Shown: positions 49,301-59,450 of the stretch, piece by piece
How positions within the stretch are numbered: the first letter of the stretch is position 1
Layout: each line of letters opens with the position of its first letter
Source of the DNA: Pomacea canaliculata
Lineage: Eukaryota; Mollusca; Gastropoda; Architaenioglossa; Ampullariidae
Assembly: GCF_003073045.1 (NCBI RefSeq)
Contig: NC_037592.1
Location: 11,250,007-11,314,006 of the forward strand
Direction of reading: 5' to 3'
Length of the DNA: 64,000 bases
Program-made: the position numbers and the translations under genes
The notes under the pieces: model-generated
The model's input: only the letters and a program-made list of their open reading frames with translations
Databases searched by the model: none
Told to the model about the DNA's origin: nothing

Positions 49301-52300
49301 AAATAAAAGTTTTATTACTTAAAGCTACAGAATAAACTGGGAAATTCAGGAGGGGGGTGAGAAAGAGAGAGAAAAAAGAGAGAACGTAGAGGAGAGACAG
49401 ATAGACAAGTTAGAGAGCGGATGGGAGAAGAGATGAGTGGAGTTGGGGAGAGAGAGCGAAGAGAGGGAAGAGAGGAGAGAGAGAGGTGGGGAGAGGAAGT
49501 CCGAGATGAGAGAGATTGGAATAACCTGAGAGGAGGGTGAATGATCCCGTCCCATCCCATCCCATGGGCCTGTCCCATCCCATCCCACGGGATGTTTCCC
49601 ATGTGGGACACTTCACATACAATAGACCTTGATGAATGAAATAACAGTAAATTTATTTGCAGTATCAAGTACCATGGGAAATACAAATGTGTGCTGTCCC
49701 AAGTGGTGAATGGACTGTGTGGACAAGGGGGCACTTTGCTCAACAGTTTTGTCTGGAGTTGATCATGCCGATTTCCCTGGCCGTTGTGTGTCGCCAGTTC
49801 ATGATGCCCTTCTCACTGGAGCTGTGGATGGCCATTGTGGGCGCCTCGGCAATCGTGTCGCTGGTCTTCTTCTTGATGGATTACACCAACCACGACGAGC
49901 GCCGCTTCACGATGAAGGAGACCATCTGGTTCTGCGTAGGTCAGTGAACCTCACTGGCTACCTTCACAGTCATCTCTCTTGTCTACACTTCTCTCTTCGT
50001 GTGCGTGCGTGCGCTTGTTAATGTGTATACGCGTGTTCTACTCAGGTAACATAGTGCCAGCTTCAGCGCACAGCCCAACACGAAGCAGCAGAACACTTAA
50101 CCGAATACCACCTTTATTTTAAGATTTTGCTGTTGTGTAAGGTTTTCTTGCCGCTGTAGTGATTTAGTCTGTGGCTGTTAGTTTGTCATTCCTTTCTATA
50201 AAAGGGTATTTTACAGTAGCATAGACCAGAAATTAACTTCCTCGTGCTGCCACGGAATACTTTATATATCTTCGGCGTCGTTTCTTTAACTGATTTATTT
50301 TTTGAACAAAAATAATCAATCACTCCGCGACTAAACACTCTGATTAAACACGTTTAACCAGTAAGTGTATCAACACCAGTTTTGTAAGCAGAATTAATGG
50401 ACAAGACTGAGACCGGAAGTGACCTCATGAACCTGTGAACATGTGCAGGAACTCTGCTCAAGCGAGGAACAGACTTCGTACCAGCCCCCGTGTCACAGCG
50501 CATTCTCACAGTCGGCTTCACCTTCTTTGTCCTCATCACCGTCTCCACCTACACTGCCAACATGGCGGCCTTCCTCACCACCAAAAACCTCGGTGATTCT
50601 GTCGACTCTTTCGAGGTGAGGCTGTCGTTTTCCTCCTCACACCTTAGCCCTTCACATTCTCTCATCAATAACTATTCTTGTCATCGTCATCGCTTGAGGA
50701 ATTTGCCTTTCGACTCCTGACCCTTTCTTCTCGAAGTGTTCACATGTCTTCTTAATACACATTTTTTTTTCCTTTATTTTTTTTCGTTCCTATATTTTCT
50801 TGTCTTCGATTTTATTTAGGAATAGATGTATGCTTGCTGAATTTGATGCTTCAGAAGTAAAATGCATTGTATGATGTGCACGTGTGTATGTGTGATTTCA
50901 CTGCAGTCCCTGGCTGCCGACAAGGGGATGAGTTGCGGGACTGTCAACAACTCGGCCACCATGGCTTTCTTCCAGCAGAGCAGCAAACGCGTCTTCTCGA
51001 CTCTGTGGGACAAGATTACCAGCTCACAGGGCCTCGTCCCCAACGCTACCGAGGGCAGACGACGGGTCATCCAAGGAGGGTGAGCTGGGCGAGAGGTTAA
51101 GGTGTGAAAGGAAGAGTTGGTGGATGGGGGAAAGGGACAAAGAATCAGATATTCTCTCTCGTTTTACAGAGCATGCGCAGATCATCTGCTCCACTCGTTA
51201 AGCCTGTTTCCGTGTAACATGTTCTAAGAATGTTAAAGACGAGAAGAAAAACAAGAGTTTCTTAAAAATTAAAAAAAATGTGACTACTGTGATGACATTC
51301 ACAATCTTGACTCAAATCATGAATAGAATTGATTCCTGAAGTGTCAATGGGCTGTTTGCTGTGCAGGTACGCCTTTATCTTCGACTACCTGATCAACAGT
51401 TACTCCGAGCTCCGCTACTGCGACACCATGTCCTTGGCAGCGACCATTCTGATCCAAGAACACGGCATCGGCATGAGAGCGGGGGCCCCCTTCAAGACCA
51501 ACATCAACATCGTCTTGTTGCGCCTCAAGGAGGAGGGCTTCATCCAGGAGTTGAAGAAAAAGTAGGTAGATTGGCACCTCTTGACTCACAAGCTTCCAAG
51601 TAAACTTATGGGTTGTACAGACGGTTTTTGCTGGAGCCATCGGACGGTGGAAGGAAGGTTACCACGAGTGCCGTCCCTTGGCATGAGTGGCGTCCCTTGG
51701 TTAGTAAGATGCTGTATGACAAATGCACGCAGAGTTCGTGCCGGCCGCTTTCGCTCATTTTCAACCGACTGTAAAAATAAAGGGTGATACATCGTAAACA
51801 GAACTTCGTGATAAACACGAGGGAACAAATATATTTCGCTGTGCACGTGCGGCGTCTCGCGCACAAATAACGCAGCCATCAGTCCTCCCACTCAAAGCGA
51901 TAAATCAGACCCAAACAAATTAGCTGTATGTTCTCTGAGTGGTACGAAAGTCACCTGCAAAATATCCTGTTTCTGAAATCATGTCAGTGCATGATATAAT
52001 CTAAAGCAACTTATCTCGCAATTATTAATAACGAGCGGAAACTAACAGTGCATTGAATTCAAAGGGCGAGCGAACCACTTATATCTGCACCTACAACATG
52101 ACGACGGTGGAGATGAGAAGAGGTGTCGGCAAACACACCGAATATGAAGCAGAAACAAAACTCCAGACGCGTTCATCAATTATTTCTGCGAGCGGACATT
52201 TCTAGAATTTCCAAAGGTTGGGGCTGGCGGTGTCGATAGAACATGAAGTCCACAGCACCTGCGGGTGTTTTCCCTTTTCGCTCAGTAGTCGCAGGCGGGA

Positions 52301-53420
52301 GGCTGGGTGTGTTGCAGCGCCGTGTATCGGTTTGCCGTCAGCTGATCAATAGGCTATTACCTAGGCGTGCTCATTGGCTCAGTCGTCTTAGCCTTATCAT
52401 CCTGCCGCACGGCACGGCACGGGTGGAGACAACATTTGTGAGGTCACTTGCCAACTTCATCGCCGTGTGGTATATCATAGAGCCAGCTTCTACAGAAAAT
52501 ATGAGCAGTTTTCAGAAAGAGATGGAAGAGACGAATCGTCGTCGTCGTAGTCATCGTCGTAGTAGTAGTCGAGGACGGTCCGTTGGCACAGTGGTTATTG
52601 CCTGTTATCAATAACGTGAGGGTTGGAGGTCCTGGGTTCAGTTCTCGTCTCGGGCACTTTTTTTTTCTCTGCATGTGAGATCTGTTTGGCTGTCAGCCTT
52701 ACTGTGATGTACCATTAGCTGCTGGCTCGGCGTAAAACACCATTCACCCCCTCACTTCGTTGTCGTCGTCGTTGTTGAAGAGAAACATCTAACCTTGCTT
52801 TAAATGTTTGTTAATCGACTGACTGCATTATCATAGCATCATGAGAAAGAACAATCAATACTTTTATTACCACTATAACATTAACAATAATGGTAATAAT
52901 AAGAAGAAGCAGGAGGAGGAGAAAAGTCAAGATCTGAAAGGTCTTGTGACGGATGTACCTACAATCTCAGCTCTCCCTTTTACTGAACCTTCATAAACTT
53001 AAAGGTATCCACGTACAATCTTGGGGCTAGCGACACAGCCATATCTCTAAAACTTAAAACTGTTCTATAGAAGTAAATTTAGGAGGTTGAGCGGGAAGGG
53101 AAAAGTGAACAGAACTCACGCCTGTTACTGTCTCTGTCCTCAGGTGGTGGGACGACAGACGCACGTGCGATAGCCTTGACGACCAGAGCACGCGGTCCGA
53201 ACAGATGGAATTCGGGTTGGAGCACATGGCCGGGGTCTTCATCGTCGGCCTCCTGGGGCTGGGGGTGGCTCTGGCCCTCTTCCTCTTCAAGAAGCTGTAC
53301 TTCGTCGCACGACGCCAGAAGGAGGGCAGCGTGGACGGCGACCGCTCGTCTAACGGAGTCTTGGAGCCCAAGAACAGGGAGAAAGAGAAGTTGTGTCAGA
53401 CCAACACCTCTTTCGTCTAA
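40335..53420 (+). CDS. Ionotropic glutamate receptor B (kainate/AMPA-like class); two frame problems in the N-terminal domain
   Basis: Exons: 40335-40464 (signal peptide), 44207-44389, 44969-45090, 45352-45523, 45842-46039, 46233-46289, 46621-46870, 47374-47484, 47827-47955, 48238-48432, 48741-48875, 49798-49939, 50449-50615, 50907-51079, 51367-51561 and 53144-53420; about 877 residues. From 47374 to the stop the phases are perfect. S1 has YEGFTIDLLRRLAEELKF and SKREEVIDFS, with the carboxylate-binding Arg. M1 follows FMMPFSLELW. The pore reads VGTLLKRGTDFVP, placing Lys at the Q/R site. M3 has TYTANMAAFLT. S2 has NNSATMAFF and YAFIFDYL, where Asp replaces Glu. KKKWW leads to M4 and a tail ending TNTSFV, a class-I-like PDZ ligand. 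Exon 4 (172 bp) and exon 7 (250 bp) each carry one base too many for their flanking phases, so the N-terminal domain needs checking. The donor AAG|GTGCTG after exon 3 is weak. Confidence 0.82.
41455..41515. repeat. AT-rich low-complexity tract
   Basis: About 60 bases are composed almost only of A and T, with ATATAAAT-type motifs, in intron 1 of iGluR B. Confidence 0.8.
43148..43250 (+). repeat. SINE 3'-tail-like repeat, copy 2
   Basis: TTCTTATTCTGTCCGGGTCTT, then AAGCGCTGAGAG and a GATTATGCGGTATATCAATCAC-type segment, ends in (TTATTA)n. The layout matches the copy near 6722-6801. It lies in intron 1 of iGluR B. Confidence 0.45.
43407..43575. repeat. Minisatellite, three 53-bp units
   Basis: Units beginning CGTCATC.A.GATG start at 43407, 43460 and 43513. 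Each continues with ATTACAA.GACGTAATT and GAGCCTCTGGAA or a close variant. The third unit carries a G13 run. The period is exactly 53 between unit starts. Confidence 0.8.
43738..43758. repeat. Poly-T run
   Basis: About 21 T in a row, ending TGTGTGG, close downstream of purine-rich sequence in intron 1 of iGluR B. It may be the (reverse-oriented) A-tail of a decayed retroelement. Confidence 0.8.
49320..49605. repeat. Purine-rich (GAGA)n tract followed by (TCCCA)n microsatellite
   Basis: The region 49350-49520 is nearly pure G/A with repeated GAGAGA. Positions 49545-49590 hold repeated CCCAT pentamers. Both are in the iGluR B intron before the M1 exon. Confidence 0.75.
52575..52765 (+). mobile_element. 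tRNA-derived SINE
   Basis: The head GTCCGTTGGCACAGTGG contains an A-box-like element (TGGCACAGTGG). About 40 bases later GGTTCAGTTCTCG resembles a B box (GGTTC.A..CC with changes). The tRNA-like part is followed by a T run, a body and the segment GGCTCGGCGTAAAACACCATTC, which looks like a SINE tail. It lies in the last intron of iGluR B. The B box is degenerate, so a functional tRNA gene is unlikely. Confidence 0.6.
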
Positions 53421-55519
53421 CACCTTCGTCTAGTTGACAGGAAGAACTAAAGATGTGAACTGCATCACAGCCTCATCAGTTTTGTTTGTTATAACACTTT
53501 CCTTGATGTATTTTCCTGTTGATCATGACAATCTTCATCGACCATCATTGTCGGTTTTACCGCTTTTTTTTCCTCAGTACCTTTGTATGTTCCTCTTGGT
53601 TATTATACTCGATCGCCTTCTGCTCACTGTAAATGTTTTTCAACCAAAACACTTTGTGGAGATTTAAATTTAAATCTAATTTAGACTGTTCAACTTAGAG
53701 TAACCCAAGACAAAGATGGCTGTCGTTCGCTTAGACTAGAAAGAGGCCATCTCGAGACGAACAAACCCAAGTCATTTCAAAATAACTCACTTCTCGACAA
53801 AGCCTTGAAGAAGCCTTTTTGTTTCTGCTTCAGCACAGAACAAGAGTTAGATATTTTGTCTGATGTTTGTTATGTTTACAACTCTCACCTCTCTGTTGTT
53901 AGAAGGTGTTAGGAAGATGACTGGAACTTTGTACGAATGTTAGGTCATATGTAGAAAAGGCCGCCATTGTAAGCATCTTGTCTTCTTGATCCGCTTGTTG
54001 TGTATTATAATATGCCTTCATGTGATGGCTTACATTAGATGCGAACTTTCTGTTGCGTTCTTTGCACACACGATGTCAACATGCTCAGCATCCATTTAGG
54101 GTCGCGTCTGCCATCTTCTGCTCCGCGAAGCCTTCTAAAAATACATTTTGTCGTCTGCTGAAGAACTACAAAGCGAAACGGCCAAACAAAGCTGCAGGTG
54201 GTTGGGGTTGGTGGTGTATAGAGAGATAAGGAATGAGGAAACATAAACCCCTGTATTAATCCAAATATAAATCAAAGAGTGTTTGACAATTTTATAAAAC
54301 AAGGTAGGATCCCATTCAACAAGAAAAACAAGAACGATAAACAAGCTGACGACCTGACAAGTTGTTCCCCTTTCCCGTAGGGCGTAGGTGATGTATGATT
54401 CGGTACTGACCACACCCATACACGGCCCCGTGGATCTTTACCCTTATGCTATACACTTATAAATATGCTCTCATATATGGCTGCAGGTTTTAAAAATTAT
54501 TATTAAACTTGTTTTGCTAAAGAAATGTTGGAAAAAGCAAGCGAAATACACGATGGCAGCATATATACAGACACTTGAGACATGATTCTGTTTTCTTTTT
54601 CCTTTGCTTGAAAGCTAAAACTCATGACTGGTGAGCGATTGTTTTCGTCGACAAGAATTTGTTTCGATGAAAAATACTGGAAACAGTTTGGTGCGATTTC
54701 AAAATCAGCGTACTCTATGATAAAGCCTGCTGTTGTATGCTCTCGCAATTTTTTATAATTTTTTTATGAACATTTACTAGCATTTGATTTTTTTTAATTC
54801 TTAAGATTTTCAAGGGGCTATTCCGTATTTTCTTCCTTTTATTTCTGCAGGCACCTTGCTACGATGTCTGTTCTTTTTCTTTGAATTTTTTTTTTCCATC
54901 CCTTTGTGGGTTGCGCCTCGTGCCGCCACACTGCCGCCCTGTTGACGAACATCGTGACCGTGTTTGCTGACGTCTCTGCTGATGCTCACATGCACTCGCA
55001 GCTGCTCTCATCGCTGCTCTCATCGGGACCCCAGGCCACGTGATCGTTGTTGGCACGCACTCCAGGATCCGCCGTTGTGAACACACTGCATCGTGTGGTT
55101 GAAAATCAGCCATAAAGGAGACCGCGATAAACTCGTCCCCCCCGGACGGCTGAATGGCCGGCCCGTTAGCACTGGGCGTTCAATTTCTGTTTTGCCCTCA
55201 ACAACCCTCTCACCCCACCTCACCCTACCCTGGGAGCGACGGCAGCTGTGAACGTCTTGTGTCGGAGAATCGACTGCAGCCTCCACCTGTGACGTCATCA
55301 CGACCAACGACTGTCCTGGGCAGCACGAGGATGAATCATAAAATGTCCGTTTTTAGGGTTTATCGCTGGTCTGGAAGCAGAGCTAGAGGGAATGTTACTT
55401 TCGCATCACAGCACGAAAAGTCGCAGGAAGAGAGTTTTCCGCATCACCATGGCAACTAATACAAGCAGGTTGAGATTTCTCCGCAGCTTACACTTACAAG
55501 CTCACCTTTACTACGCAAA

Positions 55520-55930
55520 GAAATAATACATATGTACACCTACATACACATGCATATTACATGTAACACACATGCTGATACAAAATTTATATGCAAACAT
55601 AAAACTACTTCCACAAATACTACATAAACATGCATATAAATAATATAAAAACATACACTCATACACGTGCATACACTTAATCCATTTACACATAAATATT
55701 AAACACCTAATAATATATATACACACGCTTGTAAGACTTTACATAATAACATGCACATACGCATACATATACTTTCACCTAAATATTTCATACACACATA
55801 ACATAAATAATGCATTCACATGATTGTAAACACTAATACATTAAGTGGATACATCAATGCATACACATAAGTATAAATAATAACATTCACATGCATGTAT
55901 ATACATTCATTCATACATGCATAAACACGT
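55520..55930. repeat. Degenerate (CATACACA)n-type simple repeat region
   Basis: About 400 bases are dominated by ACATACAC, CATGCATA and ATAAATAA words without a fixed period, consistent with an eroded microsatellite. Confidence 0.65.
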
Positions 55931-55977
55931 GACCTCGTTAGAACTTGAAATACAAGACAAGCAGATTACAATGTCAA

Positions 55978-56012
55978 CAATAACAACAACAACAACAACA
56001 ACAACAACAAGA
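55978..56012. repeat. (AAC)n microsatellite
   Basis: CAACAATAACAACAACAAC run of about 11 triplets, followed by GAAGAAACAACAAG variants. Confidence 0.9.
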
Positions 56013-57152
56013 AGAAACAACAAGAAACAACAAGAAGCATGAGCAATAGAGGGTCCGTGTAATCATTGAAGTGTAGAATAATACGGACTTTCCTTTCAAT
56101 CAAAATTTATTTTAAAAAGTAAATGTTATTCAAAGAAAATATCAACTTTGTTAGATAAGTTATCCTGCATAGCTTAAAACCAAATAAACAAACAAACAAA
56201 CGAATCAGGTTTTCGAGTTTTGCCTCTCGATGGTGACCTGGGTCAGCAGTTCAGCAGAGATGTCAGATGTTCGTGAAGACTGGTGCACGAGGCTCACTGT
56301 TTGGTCTCTATGACAACGGTCCAAACTTCCGTTTAAAACTATTCACGACGACGGTTTGAATAACAAGAGGTAGACGAAGGAGAAAGAAGCGACGGTGGAG
56401 GCGTTGGTAATGATGGTGGAGTTGTGAGAGATGGAAGAATGACCAGAAGTAGAGGATGTTGTTAATGAGGGTGAAGTCATGGCGATAGAGATATTATTAT
56501 GTTGTAGCAGTCGTGGATGTTGGCGGTGGTGCTGTGAGAGGTTGAGGCTGTAGTTGAGGAAGTGATGAGGAATATTGCTTCATCTGCCATCAGGTCTAGT
56601 ATGGAAATGTAGGAAGTAGGCAGGCTTTCGCATGTTGCTGCCATAAGAACACATATTGACAGGTCTTGAAAGATCCAAGTGTTTTCGTTTAATTTCCTGT
56701 CAGGTGATGTTGTATTTTGATTACCGATGTGCATGCAAAGCAACCGAAAGTTAGTCGCGGGCCGAGACAGTTTGTTTCTGTACCGGCAGGTTGAGTTCAA
56801 GAAGGCCTGTGGTGATTGAGCATTTTATTTGGTAAAAATGTAAGTTTAGTGCGCCAGTAGTTAAATAAATAATAAAATATTGTTATTGTGTGTGTGTGTG
56901 TGTGTGAATACTTTCCATGGAACGGATCTACTTCTAGCTAGCGGAAGAATGTGACATGGTAATAAGCTTACATGACAAGTAATGACAAGAATAATGGCAG
57001 CGACGAAGTGAACACAAGAACATTTTAAAACTGACTGTGACAGATCAAAGGAAGCGAGATGACACCACGAAGAAGAAAGAAATAATTGGCATTACAAATA
57101 TAATGTGTATTATGTATAAACAGCATTGTTATTACACATGTGTAGATATCTA

Positions 57153-57328
57153 TACAGTCCCACCTCGTTATCTCGCCACCATCCATACAACACAACGGTT
57201 GGCGAGAATCAGCGAGGGCGACATGATGAGAGTATATATATATATCACTTAGGGAGGGAGGAACTCTGGAAGAAATCCCTTCTGCCACGAAGTGTGGAGG
57301 GAGGCGGGGCTGGCGAGATGACGGGGTA
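57153..57328. mobile_element. Possible pogo-like MITE remnant
   Basis: The left end TACAGTCCCACCTCGTTATC continues TCGCC. The right part, GGCGAGATGACGGGGTA at 57312-57328, is its approximate inverted complement (about 15 of 19 positions). The TA ends fit pogo/Tigger elements, but the right terminus is not complete. Confidence 0.35.
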
Positions 57329-57945
57329 AGGGGGCGAGATAGTGAATTGAATAACGACCACAGCACATTGCGACCTCTGGTGTCGAAACCCGTGGACGGG
57401 TAGTGTCAGGCGTTGTCTACTTGTATCAAGTAGACTGTCTACAAGTCTACATTGCTGTAAGAGAATACTGTACCAGAAATCTCTCTGGTCAAACATTTAA
57501 CAACTCTAGGGTCATCGATGCACTTAGATTATTAAGCCTTGTTGTACATTAACATTTTTATCTCAAATCCGATCAACAGTGAATAAATAAAAAAAAATCT
57601 GTCACGGTCTTGAGGTTCTTTTATTATTTAAAAACCAGCATTCGTGACTATAGCCACTGCGTTAGAAGAAGTTTGTCTCTTTCTTGTGTGTTTGTGAGAG
57701 AGTGTGTGTGTGTTGTAGAACACTTTTACAGCCCAAGAAACTAAACATACACCCAAGTTAAGGTCTAACGAGAAAGTAAACTCAGATACATATTGAAACA
57801 CACTTTTGTAGCTGATTTGTTGACGATGCTATTTTTTTCTATCGGAGAGAGATTGTATTTTTGTGTCAGAGTGATAGAGTGCATTTATACTAAGAGAAAT
57901 ATTTTCTGAAATAAAGCAGATAATATATTTTGTTCTAAAAGTAGA

Positions 57946-58562
57946 CATAGGTATTCCCCGATTTTCGAAAGAAATCTTCACACCATTTCTTTTTTATGAA
58001 AGACATTACGCTTCCGCTAACCGAAAAAGACTATTTTCGATTTTACGAAAACAGACGAAAATAGCGTTCGGCGTTTGTTTTCGCGATTCTGGGATATAAG
58101 TTATTTGTAGTTTATGTGAGCTGTGTGTTTATGCTAGCATGCCTGCTTGTATTACATGTTAGTTATTGTACGTGTAGTCTGTTATTTAGTTTCCCACGTT
58201 TCGAAAGTGTGCTTTGTACCACTGTTCGCTAACCGAAACAAATCCGAAAAGGATTTTCGCTTTTTACGAAAACAGCAGAAAGTGAAGAAACTGTTACCGT
58301 TTGTTTGCAGTTTCTTCCAGATTCTGTTCAGTGGAACAGTGCAAACATCATGTCTACCTTTAAGTAGACATGGGCTGCGTGATTGTCATACTATTATTTA
58401 TTGTGTTCTTCTAGGTTTTAGAAGTCATCTGGTCTGATTTTGGAAGTTAATTTTGGGGTATGGGGACGCTCAATGTTCCTATGTAAATTATTTGCTTCTT
58501 TCTTTACGCTGCTTCTGGTTACCATAGGAACGCTTTACTTTCGAAAAATGGGGTAAACCTGT
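57946..58562. mobile_element. About 610-bp non-autonomous DNA transposon with inverted termini
   Basis: The left end CATAGGTATTCCCCGATTTT continues CGAAAG. The right end reads CTTTCGAAAAATGGGGTAAA and continues CCTG. They are inverted complements at about 20 of 25 positions. The interior repeats short TTTTCG.TTTTACGAAAACAG words (near 58037 and 58255) but has no transposase. The superfamily was not recognised. Confidence 0.55.
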
Positions 58563-59450
58563 CTCAGAACGAACAGTATCTTCTGCTCTAAGAATAAATG
58601 GTCACATGTTTTCTAAGAATGTATATTATTTCCTATTCTTAAACTGAATAGTACATAAAAGCGAATAAATATTTACCTGGTAATGCCCTTGTACTTGTCC
58701 ACAAAGTATAAACATAAAAACACTACATGATTTCCATTTTTTCCAATGTTCTCGGCTCCTAAATCATTCGTCGAATCCAATCCTAGTTTTTCATCTATCA
58801 ATCAACATTACCTACCTTATCTGTGGACAGCACTGTCAGATTATAGTCTTACAGTGATGTTACCTTGCTAGTGAAACACTAAACAATTTATAAACTGCTG
58901 CAGTTGTAACGGAATACACTGTGTCTGTATTCTGGGGAGGCTCAAGAACACACGAGAGGGTAGAAAACAACAGACACTCCAACGAAGGTTCGTTTGGTGG
59001 GGAGATCGCCGACGACATTGTTTTGGAAGAGAATATATTTACAGTAAGGACATGTCATCATGGCAACATCAGAGTTTCAGTTGGAACCAGATCCACGAGG
59101 ACATCACACTGGAAATGTTTTCTTGGAGAAGAAAAAAAAAAGTTGCACTCAGTTGCACTTCAAAGCGGGTTTTATCCGGTGAAAGACGTTAAACAAGGCC
59201 AAGGAGATTTTTTTTAAAAACCGACATTTAAACAAGCGACAAGAAGGCAAGATATGTGAACTTTGGAGGGTCACTAAAGGTCAAATCCTTGAAGGATATG
59301 ACCCGTGTCAAGGCCGTGTAGGTGACGCATTACAGTTGTGACGATATCGTGACGACAACACGCCTCAAAGGCCTGGGTGTGACGTGTCTCAAGGTCGTGA
59401 ACCCTGACGTTTTTCGAGGTCACGTTGCAGCTTGGTGACGTCAGATTGCA

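Larger units (their letters stand above)
53421..59450. other. Intergenic region between convergent iGluR B and Kv3 genes
   Basis: It contains the two 3' UTRs; no coding exon was recognised. Repeats include degenerate CATACACATG-type DNA at about 55520-55930, (AAC)n at 55978-56012, (TG)n near 56885-56907, a possible pogo-like remnant at 57153-57328 and an inverted-repeat element at 57946-58562. Several short reading frames here have no recognisable similarity and no splice support. Confidence 0.5.

Noticed and set aside
52575..52650. Possible functional tRNA gene
   Set aside because: The B box is degenerate, no stable cloverleaf is evident, and it continues into a SINE body.
55520..56012. Regularly repeated short words considered as a possible CRISPR-like or telomeric array
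   Set aside because: Units have no constant length or spacer structure; it is degenerate simple-sequence DNA in an animal genome.
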